A stretch of DNA of 53,542 nucleotides from Candidatus Saccharimonadota bacterium (GTDB lineage: Bacteria > Patescibacteriota > Saccharimonadia > Saccharimonadales > Saccharimonadaceae). Positions 37,797 through 47,106 of this stretch are shown piece after piece. The stretch's first letter is position 1, and every line of letters starts with the position of its first letter. The position numbers and the translations under genes were made by a program. The DNA is taken from the NCBI GenBank assembly GCA_017645955.1, contig JAGCNM010000026.1, positions 1 through 53,542 on the forward strand, given 5' to 3'. A model generated the notes under the pieces. It was not told where the DNA came from. It saw only the letters and a program-made list of their open reading frames with translations, and searched no databases.

Positions 37797-38375
37797 TTAA
37801 AACTTTACGTCTGGCGCCTTTTCAATCGCCGCTTTCTCAGCTTCAGGAACTTCAAAGTAATCGCGCTTCTTAAAGTGACCAATTATATTGTTTACGAGAT
37901 TTGTTGGGAAAGTTTTAATCTTTGTATTAAGATCTTTTGCCCCAGCATTATAAAATCTACGTGCAGCTTGAATCTTGTCTTCAACATCTTGAAGTTGTCC
38001 TTGTAACTTCAAAAAGTTTTCATTCGATTTAAGTTCTGGATAAGCTTCCGCAATTGCAAAAAGTTTACCTAAAGCACCTTGCATTTCTTTTTCAGCTTCT
38101 GCTGCCTGCTTTACAGTTTTCGCACCCATTGCAGCAGTTCGAGCTTCGGTTACCATCTGGAAAGTTTCTTTTTCATGCTTCGCATAACCCTTAACCGTTT
38201 CAACAACGTTCGGGATTAAATCTGCACGATACTTGAGCTGTACTGTAATATCAGACCAAGCCTCGTTCACCCTTTCGTCTAATTTTACTAAACTGTTATA
38301 AATACCAGCGATAAACGACACGATGAAAACAATCACCACGACTATCACTAGTAATATAATTCCCCATGTTGGCAT
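37797..38375 (-). CDS. lemA: LemA family protein
   Basis: The 192-aa protein has one N-terminal membrane helix and the LemA helical bundle: YNSLVKLDERVNEAWSDI then QLKYRADLIPNVVETVKGYA, and NDIIGHFKKRDYFE-like end. Function is unknown in general; it accompanies HtpX in many bacteria. It has an AAGGAG ribosome binding site and TGCTATAAT promoter with a short leader. Confidence 0.93.
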   Translation of the reverse strand: MPTWGIILLVIVVVIVFIVSFIAGIYNSLVKLDERVNEAWSDITVQLKYRADLIPNVVETVKGYAKHEKETFQMVTEARTAAMGAKTVKQAAEAEKEMQGALGKLFAIAEAYPELKSNENFLKLQGQLQDVEDKIQAARRFYNAGAKDLNTKIKTFPTNLVNNIIGHFKKRDYFEVPEAEKAAIEKAPDVKF

Positions 38376-38457
38376 TATATTCTCCTTTTAATTTATATAA
38401 CCATTATAGCATGTTTTTTCCGCAAAAAACAAAAACTATGATATAATAATAGTAGTT

Positions 38458-38534
38458 GCGAGCGTAGCTCAGTTGTTTAGAGCGCTTCCTTGCCAAGGAA
38501 GAGGTCGAGAGTTAGAGTCTCTTCGCTCGCACCA
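38458..38534 (+). tRNA. tRNA-Gly (anticodon GCC) with U19/A56
   Basis: Acceptor GCGAGCG pairs with CGCTCGC, the anticodon stem CTTCC/GGAAG closes loop TTGCCAA (anticodon GCC) and CCA is encoded. The D-loop reads AGTTGTTTA, so position 19 is T instead of G, and the T-loop reads TTAGAGT, so position 56 is A instead of C. The universal G19-C56 tertiary pair is thus replaced by U19-A56. A TGATATAAT box lies at 38439-38447. Confidence 0.93.
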
Positions 38535-38540
38535 CTCATT

Positions 38541-38563
38541 TCGGCTCCAGATAGCCGATTTTT
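38541..38563 (+). terminator. terminator after tRNA-Gly
   Basis: TCGGCT/AGCCGA stem with a CCAGAT loop followed by T5. Confidence 0.85.
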
Positions 38564-38655
38564 GTTGGCTAACTATTACGAAATACTTGACAATGCTATT
38601 GAAATGATATAACATAAGCATTATAAAAGGTCATTAAACAGGAAAAACAAAAACC

Positions 38656-41607
38656 ATGAAATTCGGTGCGCAAAAAAGCCGCAATCATAAGAAAACTATT
38701 TTTGTTCCGGTTGTAGCGTCTATACTTGCGCTATCAATTTTCGGAATCATAAAATCCAACAATCAAATCTGGGCAGACCACACAAACATGACCAGACTTC
38801 AGTTTAGTGAAGCCCTCTTTTGCCAACGTGTTTCTCAAGCGGTTAACGATAGCCTAGGTAACGGCATGGCTGACGGTAGTGACTGTGTTAACCGTAATTT
38901 ATATGTCTCAACGGCCAATATCGGCAATATCCAAACTCTAAATATCGTTCCCCCAGAAGGCGGATTCGGCAATTTCGATTGGGATTCACAAGACATCAGT
39001 ATCAACGGCGAATGGGTCACCGTTTTTTCTAATCTCAAATCACTGTCTATCAATAATATGCCAGTAGAGGACATTTCCCCTCTTAGACGACTAACCGGAG
39101 ACCTAACATATATAGATTTATCTAATAATCGCATTAACAACGCCGCACCACTAGAATCCGTAAAAGACACTCTAGTTTATCTAGACCTTTCTGGTAATCC
39201 AATCTACGAAGGATTTCACGAGTTGAGCGAATTCACTAAGCTAACTACTCTCAAATTAGCAAATACAGGATTGAGTGGTTTTGAAGAATTGTTCATCCCG
39301 GCCGAACCAATCTATGATGAAGAAACCGGAGAACCTATAGGCCCAATTGAGACAAGCTCAAATTTGGCTAAAGTTCTCACGACTTTCGATATTAGCGAGA
39401 ACGAAAGTATGTCAAGCGACAAAGAAGAAAAAGACAAAGAGAATGTATGTACAGGAAGCCTAACCAGTCTTTCAAACTATGCAGACGAACTAGTAATTAC
39501 AACACTTTACGCTAATAACGACAATCTCAACTCAGACGATTTAATATGTATATCCGATCTTAATAGTTTAACTACACTTGATATTAGTCATAATCATATC
39601 GATGATTTTAGTTCAATCAGGGATAAATCATTTACATCATTAACCGCCGATTCTCAAAGCTTCATTCGTACCACAGAAAGTCTTGATTACAATCCCATCC
39701 CGCAAATCTTCACACAAGCCGGAATAGCAAATTATTTCACCAGCACTCCAAGCGCATCGAACACGGCAGTATCCTTAAATGCGCTCGAAAAAAATAACGC
39801 ACAATTCTATAATTCAAATGTCCGCTTCATTAATGCCGCAATCGCCGCAGAAAGCAATGAACACCCTCAACCGGCGACAATCACCATTCCAAGCGGCACA
39901 GGTGTCTTCGAAAATTCGAAATTAGAAGTCTTCTTTACTGGACAAGTAGTTACCTTCAATGATACAAATTTGTGTAATAGAATCTACAACCAAGGTTCAA
40001 GCGGATATGCCTTCATTGACGCCGACGGGAATAGTGTTTGGTCATTAGAAGACAACGATCCGGTCGTATTAACAAACGCCTGCAATACAACAAAACAGAT
40101 CGCACTTGTTAATAACGGTTCAAGTATATTCGCTCGTTTATCACTAGATAGCATCAATAACGGCGCAGTCGTCGATTTGACTGGTCTTGAAGAATTCAAT
40201 AATCTAGAAGTATTATCGTTACAAAATAATAATTTATCAAATATTAGGACGCTTGAAAGTATTAGTAATTTAAGACAACTCTGGTTAAATAACAACAATC
40301 TAGGCAACGATGACTGGCCAGTCCTAACAGATTTTCTTACAAACCTAGACATCCTTTATTTAAACAATAACCACATGAGCGAAATCTCAGATGAAATAGG
40401 CAACTTATATCGTTTAGCGAATCTCTACTTGGTAAACAACGGCATCAGCGATGTCACTCCATTAGCCCACGCTACCACTCTTTCGGTTCTAGATTTAAGC
40501 GAAAACAGCGGTATCAGCGACTTCTCTGGCATGGCCCAACAAGACATTGCTTGTAACCCGTCAATTCTAAAAATCGAAAACGCCGGAATTACTCAAATAC
40601 CTAGCGCCAACACCATAGCAAACGGCTTCTCAAACTTAACCTCTCTAAACTTAAATGGCAACGAAATCACGAATGGTACTATCGCTAATTTAGCTAGCGC
40701 TCCGAGATTAGACGAATTATATCTAAGTAATAACCAAATTACTAATACTTCTGAATTTGGCCAAATCACAAACCTTAAAAAGCTGTTCCTAGACAACAAC
40801 CAGATTACAAATACAAACGGCCTAACATCCTTAACTAAACTCGCCGAATTACACCTCGGCAATAATCAAATCGACAATATCACAGGAATCAATACTCTTC
40901 CTGCGCTAGCCACTTTAGATATAACAAACCAAACCCTAACCGGAACAATAGAAGATGCTGAAGAACCATACAATCTTCCAACCGTCTTCTCGCAAGCTAA
41001 AACGTTAAGTTTCCCGAAAGTTAGCGGATTCCAATCAATTAGTAATTATACCGTCACAAACGGAACCGTCGATTACGACGAAATGACCGCAACAATAACA
41101 GATACATCAGATCCAATGGTTATCACAATTCCAGACGGCGGACTCACAGGAACGAAAATTACTCTTACCTATGAAGAAGGAGAAATAACCTTTGCCGGAA
41201 CCATAACCGACAATACATCGTCAAACACAGTTATCACAGCAACTTCATCAAATAGTTTCACGATTGAAAGCGACAAAGCCTGCATTGTATTATGGCGACA
41301 AAACAATAGTTCGACTTATAACCGACTAGCTTCAACCGTAGTCCCAGGAAACAATAATATGCGCGAATACACATTAGATAACGCTGCTGGAAAAGAAATC
41401 ATCGTTTCATATGCTGGAGATATTAATGGAGACGGTAGTGTCAACGTTCGCGACGCAAGGAAAGTTGTTAACTCGATTATTGGAAGAGACTCTTTATCTA
41501 ACCTTGAAGCAATCATTGCCGACGTAGACGGCAAAGGTAGCGTCAATATTAGAGACGCAAGAGCGATTATTAATAATATCATGGGTAAAGCCGAAATCAA
41601 TTGGTAA
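38656..41607 (+). CDS. secreted leucine-rich-repeat protein with C-terminal dockerin
   Basis: The 983-aa protein has an N-terminal membrane/signal segment (residues about 14-35), two blocks of SDS22-like leucine-rich repeats (about 120-330 and 520-760; e.g. LYLNNNHMSEIS, LFLDNNQITNTNGL), a beta-rich linker and a type I dockerin at 925-983. The dockerin has two calcium loops: DINGDGSVNVRD (all ligands kept) and DVDGKGSVNIRD (fifth ligand D to K). LRR proteins bind other proteins; dockerins dock into cohesins. The next gene encodes a cohesin-like, sortase-signal protein 15 bp downstream, so the two probably assemble on the cell surface. The leader has an AGGA site and carries AAGGTCAT as in other surface genes. 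Confidence 0.88.
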   Translation: MKFGAQKSRNHKKTIFVPVVASILALSIFGIIKSNNQIWADHTNMTRLQFSEALFCQRVSQAVNDSLGNGMADGSDCVNRNLYVSTANIGNIQTLNIVPPEGGFGNFDWDSQDISINGEWVTVFSNLKSLSINNMPVEDISPLRRLTGDLTYIDLSNNRINNAAPLESVKDTLVYLDLSGNPIYEGFHELSEFTKLTTLKLANTGLSGFEELFIPAEPIYDEETGEPIGPIETSSNLAKVLTTFDISENESMSSDKEEKDKENVCTGSLTSLSNYADELVITTLYANNDNLNSDDLICISDLNSLTTLDISHNHIDDFSSIRDKSFTSLTADSQSFIRTTESLDYNPIPQIFTQAGIANYFTSTPSASNTAVSLNALEKNNAQFYNSNVRFINAAIAAESNEHPQPATITIPSGTGVFENSKLEVFFTGQVVTFNDTNLCNRIYNQGSSGYAFIDADGNSVWSLEDNDPVVLTNACNTTKQIALVNNGSSIFARLSLDSINNGAVVDLTGLEEFNNLEVLSLQNNNLSNIRTLESISNLRQLWLNNNNLGNDDWPVLTDFLTNLDILYLNNNHMSEISDEIGNLYRLANLYLVNNGISDVTPLAHATTLSVLDLSENSGISDFSGMAQQDIACNPSILKIENAGITQIPSANTIANGFSNLTSLNLNGNEITNGTIANLASAPRLDELYLSNNQITNTSEFGQITNLKKLFLDNNQITNTNGLTSLTKLAELHLGNNQIDNITGINTLPALATLDITNQTLTGTIEDAEEPYNLPTVFSQAKTLSFPKVSGFQSISNYTVTNGTVDYDEMTATITDTSDPMVITIPDGGLTGTKITLTYEEGEITFAGTITDNTSSNTVITATSSNSFTIESDKACIVLWRQNNSSTYNRLASTVVPGNNNMREYTLDNAAGKEIIVSYAGDINGDGSVNVRDARKVVNSIIGRDSLSNLEAIIADVDGKGSVNIRDARAIINNIMGKAEINW

Positions 41608-41622
41608 AAGAAAGGACAAAAA

Positions 41623-42471
41623 ATGAAATCAAACACCCATAAAACACAAATACTAAAAAGGACCTGCCTCGCTATGTCAGGAGCGCTATTCTTGGCTGGA
41701 AGCATTGGTACAACATACCAGTTCACGCAAGCAAGCGCAGCTCAATATAGCACAACTGGAGATAGCGTAACTCTCGACGGCGAAAATGATGGCTCCGCAA
41801 CAGTCGTACTAAAAACTTCCGTAGCAAGAACCTATGTTGCAATCCAAGGTACCTGGTCATTACACGAAGAAGTCGAAACTAACGCAACCCAAACCAATTA
41901 TCTAACCCTAACCGGAATGAAACGTGGCGGAACAACAGCGATGTCTTTCGGCGCAACTAACGGTACTGGCGCATGGACACCAGAAGATGGCAACGGCATG
42001 GCTGTCGCAGCTAACGGAGCGGTTATCTCGGCAACTTACACAGTCGATAAAGATACCCCAGCTGGTACTTATACAATTTCCTTCTCCGAAGGTCTCTTTA
42101 CATACGACATAAACAATGAAGACGTAGACGAGGCTGACGAAATCGCATCAGACGCAACAATCACAGTCACAAGATCCGACAACAACGGCGGCAATAATGG
42201 CGACGACAATGGCGGCAACAACGGTAACACCGGTGGCGATAACGGCGAAACCGGCGACGATAACGGGGCAAATCCGACGACAACCGACGGTGATTCTGAA
42301 GATGACGACGATAGCGGTTTAGGTGTACCTAATACTGGTAAAATCACTGGCGAAAACAATGGCGCAAACGCAACTATTCTTTCTATTGCTTCATTTGCCG
42401 CCGCAGCTGTTCTACTCGTAATTGGGTTACAAACTAAAGGACATAAAAAAGTAAATTTCGATAAGCAATAA
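41623..42471 (+). CDS. cohesin-like surface protein with VPNTG sorting signal
   Basis: The 282-aa protein has a signal peptide (cleavage near ASA), a beta-sandwich of about 140 residues whose second half (GAVISATYTVDKDTPAGTYT, then ISFSEGLF) resembles cohesin domains, a Gly/Asn/Asp-rich linker (about 185-235), the motif VPNTG, a membrane helix (about 252-270) and a basic tail. That order is the sortase sorting signal of wall-anchored proteins. Next to a dockerin protein, a scaffold role is likely. AAAGGA precedes the ATG; the upstream gene stops 15 bp before. The cohesin call rests on pattern and context. Confidence 0.7.
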   Translation: MKSNTHKTQILKRTCLAMSGALFLAGSIGTTYQFTQASAAQYSTTGDSVTLDGENDGSATVVLKTSVARTYVAIQGTWSLHEEVETNATQTNYLTLTGMKRGGTTAMSFGATNGTGAWTPEDGNGMAVAANGAVISATYTVDKDTPAGTYTISFSEGLFTYDINNEDVDEADEIASDATITVTRSDNNGGNNGDDNGGNNGNTGGDNGETGDDNGANPTTTDGDSEDDDDSGLGVPNTGKITGENNGANATILSIASFAAAAVLLVIGLQTKGHKKVNFDKQ

Positions 42472-42473
42472 AA

Positions 42474-43463
42474 ATGGATTTCATACTGCAAGCTATACTC
42501 CTAATCGTCGGATTCTTCATCCTTATTAAAGGTGCCGACTGGTTAGTAGATGGAGCCTCCTCGGCAGCCTCGAACTTTAAAGTCCCGAAACAATTAATTG
42601 GTTTAACCATCGTCGCTTTTGGGACTAGCGCTCCAGAGCTTGCAGTTTCTTTTGCCTCACTAATTTCTGGGAAAACTGACGTCTTAATCGCTACGGTAAT
42701 CGGTAGTAACGTCTTAAACGCTCTTCTTCTTATCGGACTTGCGGCCCTCGTTAGCCCTCCAATTAAAATTAAACGCACAACAATCTCTAAAGAGTTACCG
42801 CTTCTCCTACTAATCTCCGCATCAATGATTACTCTTCTTTTAGATTCTGGTATTACGGCTTTCGAAGAGAATACCTTTTCGCGTAGCGACGCGATTATTT
42901 GTTTGTTATTATTCGCAGTCTTCTTATACTACATTATTAATATTATCCGTAAAAGCCGAAATTCTAAAAAAGAATTCGAAAAACCAAAATATAAACTTGG
43001 TAAGTCCTTATTATTTGTTTTCCTCGGCCTAGCTGGTGTTATTGCCGGCGGTGAATTAGTCGTTTATGCCGCTACCACAATCGCCACAGGCATTGGCGTA
43101 TCTGATCGTATCATCGCCCTTACTATCATTAACTTCGGCACAGCTCTTCCCGAAATCGTCACCACCATTACAGCCGCAAAACGAAAAGAAAGTGAACTCC
43201 TCGTCGGTAGCCTCGTTGGTAGCAATATCTTTAATATTTGTATCGTCCTCGGCTTACCAGTCGCTATCTTCGGTACAATTCCGGTCGCTAACTTTAGTCT
43301 CGTCGATCTCATGATGCCAATCGTCTCCTCGGCGGTCCTTTGGTGGGTATCAAGACGCGGTAGTCATGGCCGCGATGGTAAAATATTGCGTTATGAAGGC
43401 TTAATCATGCTTCTCGTCTTCCTAGCTTACTACAGCTATATAATATATGGAGCATTCAATTGA
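42474..43463 (+). CDS. CaCA-family Na+/Ca2+ exchanger-like protein
   Basis: The 329-aa protein has about ten membrane helices and two alpha repeats: GTSAPELAVSFASL ... GSNVLNALLLIG and NFGTALPEIVTTI ... GSNIFNICIVLG, with the ion-binding Glu in each. It exchanges Ca2+ for Na+ or H+ (YrbG-type). It starts 2 bp after the cohesin-like gene and overlaps the EamA gene by 4 bp. Confidence 0.93.
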   Translation: MDFILQAILLIVGFFILIKGADWLVDGASSAASNFKVPKQLIGLTIVAFGTSAPELAVSFASLISGKTDVLIATVIGSNVLNALLLIGLAALVSPPIKIKRTTISKELPLLLLISASMITLLLDSGITAFEENTFSRSDAIICLLLFAVFLYYIINIIRKSRNSKKEFEKPKYKLGKSLLFVFLGLAGVIAGGELVVYAATTIATGIGVSDRIIALTIINFGTALPEIVTTITAAKRKESELLVGSLVGSNIFNICIVLGLPVAIFGTIPVANFSLVDLMMPIVSSAVLWWVSRRGSHGRDGKILRYEGLIMLLVFLAYYSYIIYGAFN

Positions 43464-44383
43464 ATTGGTTAGCTTTCGTAGCAATTGCAGTCTTACTCGA
43501 TTCAATTCGTATTTATATCGATAACTACGCTTCGGATGAATTCTTTAAAGGAAAGGGTGCTGTTTCTCAAAAGCTCTTTTATGGCTACGTCTTTATTGTA
43601 GTCGGACTAGTTTTATTAATTATTACAGGTTTTAATCCTTTCGCATCAGATCTCACAGCCATCGGTCTTCTATTGTTGTCTGGCTTCCTTGGCAGTATCT
43701 CCGGGATTCCCTACTACCGCGCTCTCGAAATCGAAAATTCGACTAATATTGGTATTTTTATCCAACTTGCCCCAGTTTTTTATTTAATACTCGGCTGGCT
43801 TTTTCTCGGCGAAACAATTTCTGGCCTTCAATTGATCGCCTTTTTCATCATCCTAGCCGCCCCCCTCTTAATTCTCTTTACAACCAAAAAGCGCAGTAGA
43901 AAAGTTAAAATTCGCGCCATCACCTTTGCTCTCATCTATGTCATAATCGCCGTCATTAGTAACCTTATCTTTGTCAGAGCGAATACTAAAGGACTTGGTT
44001 TTGTTAATGAGATAGCCATCATGTTTGTAGCAAAAGGTATTACTAACCTTCTAATCATCTATGTTCATCCAAAATGGCGAAAGAGATTCTACACTGTTCT
44101 AAATTCCAGTAAAAAGAAAGTCTTGAAGCCATTAATTGCAAACTCCATAGTTGGTTTAGCTAAAGATTTTGCTTATCGTAGCGCCCTTATTGCCGCTCCG
44201 GCAGTCGCGCTAGCCTCCGCCGCTTCCGATTCCGCCGAACCAATCGTCATTTTCTTCCTCGGTATCGTCTTGACATTAATCTGGCCGAAATTTGGCCGTG
44301 AAAAACTTAATCGAAAAACCGTCATTGTTCATCTCGCCGCAACGTTACTTATTGTTGTCGGTGTTATTCTGCTTCAATTCTAA
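43460..44383 (+). CDS. EamA/DMT-family transporter
   Basis: The 307-aa protein has about ten membrane helices arranged as two EamA halves (…PYYRALEIENSTNIGIFI and a later SAEPIVIFFLGIVLTL). The start codon is TTG, overlapping the upstream stop (TTGA). Substrate unknown. Confidence 0.8.
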   Translation: MNWLAFVAIAVLLDSIRIYIDNYASDEFFKGKGAVSQKLFYGYVFIVVGLVLLIITGFNPFASDLTAIGLLLLSGFLGSISGIPYYRALEIENSTNIGIFIQLAPVFYLILGWLFLGETISGLQLIAFFIILAAPLLILFTTKKRSRKVKIRAITFALIYVIIAVISNLIFVRANTKGLGFVNEIAIMFVAKGITNLLIIYVHPKWRKRFYTVLNSSKKKVLKPLIANSIVGLAKDFAYRSALIAAPAVALASAASDSAEPIVIFFLGIVLTLIWPKFGREKLNRKTVIVHLAATLLIVVGVILLQF

Positions 44384-44408
44384 AAACCATGTTATAATAA
44401 GAAAAGGT

Positions 44409-44482
44409 GGTGCTTTGGCGGAGTGGTTACGCAGCGGTCTGCAAAACCGCGTACACCGGTTCAATTCCGGTAGGCACCTCCA
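44409..44482 (+). tRNA. tRNA-Cys (anticodon GCA)
   Basis: Acceptor GGTGCTT pairs with AGGCACC, anticodon stem GCGGT/ACCGC closes CTGCAAA (anticodon GCA), discriminator T and encoded CCA. TGTTATAAT lies at 44390-44398. Confidence 0.94.
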
Positions 44483-44489
44483 TTTTTTA

Positions 44490-45455
44490 TTAGAGAAGAG
44501 GTTTCTTGACTTTAGAAAGCTTATCCGCCTTTTTAATTAAAGCCTTTATTTTATAAGCCGCTTCTTCCTCATCCTTAATCGTATATTTTTCCTTTTCCCT
44601 CATCAAATCGCCATAAAAACCTGTTCCCTTTGCAGCTTTCCAAAACAGTTCGCCACAATTAACATCATCGTGATACCACGGTTTCTTCGACAAATTAAAA
44701 TGAAGTAGTTTCGCTCCATCAGGATCTTCACCTTCAGGCTGTAAATTCCATTTTTTATCCAGTTTCATAATACGACCCTTTAATATCACATTAAGATAAT
44801 CTTGATCTGGAGCTACTAAATCGGCGTCTTCCTTGATTAAATCTGTCATACGCGAAATGTAATGAAGCTTTCTTAACCTTTTTAAATCCATCAAGAGAAC
44901 ACCAGAATTAACGTAATCCGTATGCGATACCCCAAGCGCATTCTCAACATATCTTACAAACTCTGGCACCATCGCCACCTTAGGATCAACTCTCGCCGCC
45001 ACAACATTATCACCAAGCTCAATATCATAAAGCTCGCCAATATCACCCATCAAAATAGTATCACTATCTACGTAAATCCCCTTATCATACGGTAAAAACA
45101 AACGCGCAATAAACGCCCGATAATAATATACCGCATTCGCAAAAAAATCACCCGAACCGCTTCGTTTTGCGCAGTATCTAACGATAATTTGCATATAAAG
45201 ATTAAACTTCATCTTATGAAATTCAATCGCTACATTTTTTGTCACCATATTACGCAGTCGCCAACGATTGGCTAAGCTAAGCCTATCATACATTATGATG
45301 ACCCTATAATACCTTTTTGGATTTGCATTCTTCATTAAAGAGTTAATTGAAGCGGCTGCGTACTTTGCATAATCGTTCGTAATTGTATAAAAAACCGGCA
45401 CAACCTTTGTTCTAAATTTCTTCAGCGGGTTTACACCCGAATTAAATATACTCAT
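44490..45455 (-). CDS. glycosyltransferase family 8 protein (321 aa)
   Basis: GT8 enzymes transfer sugars with retention using a DxD-bound metal. Here YVDSDTILMGDIGELY carries the DxD, YVNSGVLLMDL is the acceptor-site strand, and FNLSKKPWY is the conserved K-P-W end motif. It is the last gene of the run surface protein-GT8-acyltransferase-GT8, overlapping its neighbour by 1 bp. Likely role: glycosylation of a lipid or of the surface protein. Confidence 0.85.
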   Translation of the reverse strand: MSIFNSGVNPLKKFRTKVVPVFYTITNDYAKYAAASINSLMKNANPKRYYRVIIMYDRLSLANRWRLRNMVTKNVAIEFHKMKFNLYMQIIVRYCAKRSGSGDFFANAVYYYRAFIARLFLPYDKGIYVDSDTILMGDIGELYDIELGDNVVAARVDPKVAMVPEFVRYVENALGVSHTDYVNSGVLLMDLKRLRKLHYISRMTDLIKEDADLVAPDQDYLNVILKGRIMKLDKKWNLQPEGEDPDGAKLLHFNLSKKPWYHDDVNCGELFWKAAKGTGFYGDLMREKEKYTIKDEEEAAYKIKALIKKADKLSKVKKPLL

Positions 45456-46282
45456 TAATCGGCTTTCTTTATATACTTGAAATATTCGTAAGAATTCTTC
45501 TTACTATATTTTACCATGGATTCATAAGCCTTTTTAGCTAGCTCTGCTCGATTCTCCGCTTCAGTCTTATTTTCATCCGGGAAAAACGGACCATCAACAT
45601 AAACATCCATCCTCGGCAAATCACCGTGCTTCTTATCTTTTCTTTTATGATATGTTGTTGTCATTGTAAAAATCGGCAAATTGTTACGCACTGCATACTT
45701 AAACGATTTGTCGCCAGCCGGAAACTTTCTAGCTTTTGTTGCATAAGGCCAAACATGCGCCTCCGGATATACCACTAAAACATTTTTTTGTTTTAATCTT
45801 TTATCGACCGCTTCATTAAAAGCCTGTTTCTCTTCTTTTGATTTCCCGAGCGGTAACGCCCCGATATACGGTAAGTATTTTCCAATTCCAGGAACCTTCA
45901 AATTAACCGGACTAATAATCGTAAAAATCCGCCTATCCGCCGCTAACGCCGGACCAAATACATCATGAAACGGATTTGTGTGATTTGCATAAATCACGTA
46001 GCCCTTTCTTTTAGCTTCTTTTAGTTTTTCTCGCCCATAAAACTTCGCTTGCCAAAAACCGCGCTCATAAAATTGCCCATATAACTTAAAACCCCGAAAC
46101 AAAACCGCCGACCATAGTTTCTTAAACGGATTCTTAAAAATAAACTCATAACCTTCTGGCAGCCCAACTTCTACTTTCTTTTCCTGTTCATCAGTTTTTA
46201 TCGGATCGTCTTCCTCTGACTCATAATAAAAAACCCGCTCTTCTTTCGGTATATCTTCTGGATAAATCGATGCTTTTGCCAT
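45455..46282 (-). CDS. PlsC-type acyltransferase
   Basis: The 275-aa protein has a 1-acylglycerol-3-phosphate acyltransferase core: YANHTNPFHD, LPYIGALPLGKSKEE, and YPEAHVWPY where PlsC has FPEGTRS. The acyltransferase motif is H-x5-D rather than H-x4-D, and EGTR is replaced by EAHVWP, so it belongs to a divergent subfamily. Membrane anchors are weak. It overlaps both GT8 genes by 1 bp. Confidence 0.82.
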   Translation of the reverse strand: MAKASIYPEDIPKEERVFYYESEEDDPIKTDEQEKKVEVGLPEGYEFIFKNPFKKLWSAVLFRGFKLYGQFYERGFWQAKFYGREKLKEAKRKGYVIYANHTNPFHDVFGPALAADRRIFTIISPVNLKVPGIGKYLPYIGALPLGKSKEEKQAFNEAVDKRLKQKNVLVVYPEAHVWPYATKARKFPAGDKSFKYAVRNNLPIFTMTTTYHKRKDKKHGDLPRMDVYVDGPFFPDENKTEAENRAELAKKAYESMVKYSKKNSYEYFKYIKKAD

Positions 46283-47103
46283 TATAAATTCTCTTTCAAT
46301 CTACTGTATTCATTAAGTATATCATCGTATTCAGTTATTTTTAATACATCATGTATCTTGTCAATTTCAAACGGTTTCACTTTCTGGACTCTAAAATACG
46401 GCCAAAACTTAAAATTGTTTGAAAAATGATGCAATACTGTATCTTCACGCGGTCGTTCCTCTTGTTCGTTAAACTTTCTCTCAACCAACTTTCGTTTCTC
46501 AATCGACTTATTAAGTGCCGCTTGGTCCGCAAGCATCATCCACCTTTTTTGACATAATAAAACTGCCCGCTCAAACATCTTACTCTTTAAACATTCCGCC
46601 ATATTAAATAGCATCACACCCGAATTCATATAATCCTGTTTAAATAAACCATGGTAATGATACCATCTTCGCCCATAAATATCTAAAACTCCCGCTGCCT
46701 CGATTCCGTTTAATTCCATCTCATAAAAACCACTCAAATTCCCCCGACAAACTACATCATAATCAAGATAAAGCACTTTATCTAGCTTACTTATTTCAGG
46801 AATCTTATCAATGTATAACCGAAGCATTGAACAAGGTGTAAAATATGAACCCATGTTTTTCTTCGGCAAATTCGCCGTAAACACTTCCGTCGCATCAATC
46901 AGCTTCACGAAATTCTTGGCGTTAGTTTTTTTGACTAACTCATCTAAATATTTAGCAGATTCATTTTTAAAGGCTACAGTATCTTCGTAGTTAATTGTCA
47001 AAATATAGAAATGTAAAATGTTTTTATTGTGTTTCAAAATCGACAGAATCGAGACTAACACTCCTTTTTTTATTCCATCATCTCCACAATATAAAATATT
47101 CAT
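46282..47103 (-). CDS. glycosyltransferase family 8 protein (273 aa)
   Basis: A second GT8 enzyme: MNILYCGDDG at the start, YLDYDVVCRGNL with the DxD, and DYMNSGVMLFNMAE. The K-P-W end motif is replaced by a FKFWPYFRVQK region. It starts 3 bp after the surface-protein gene on the same strand. Confidence 0.85.
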   Translation of the reverse strand: MNILYCGDDGIKKGVLVSILSILKHNKNILHFYILTINYEDTVAFKNESAKYLDELVKKTNAKNFVKLIDATEVFTANLPKKNMGSYFTPCSMLRLYIDKIPEISKLDKVLYLDYDVVCRGNLSGFYEMELNGIEAAGVLDIYGRRWYHYHGLFKQDYMNSGVMLFNMAECLKSKMFERAVLLCQKRWMMLADQAALNKSIEKRKLVERKFNEQEERPREDTVLHHFSNNFKFWPYFRVQKVKPFEIDKIHDVLKITEYDDILNEYSRLKENL

Positions 47104-47106
47104 ATC

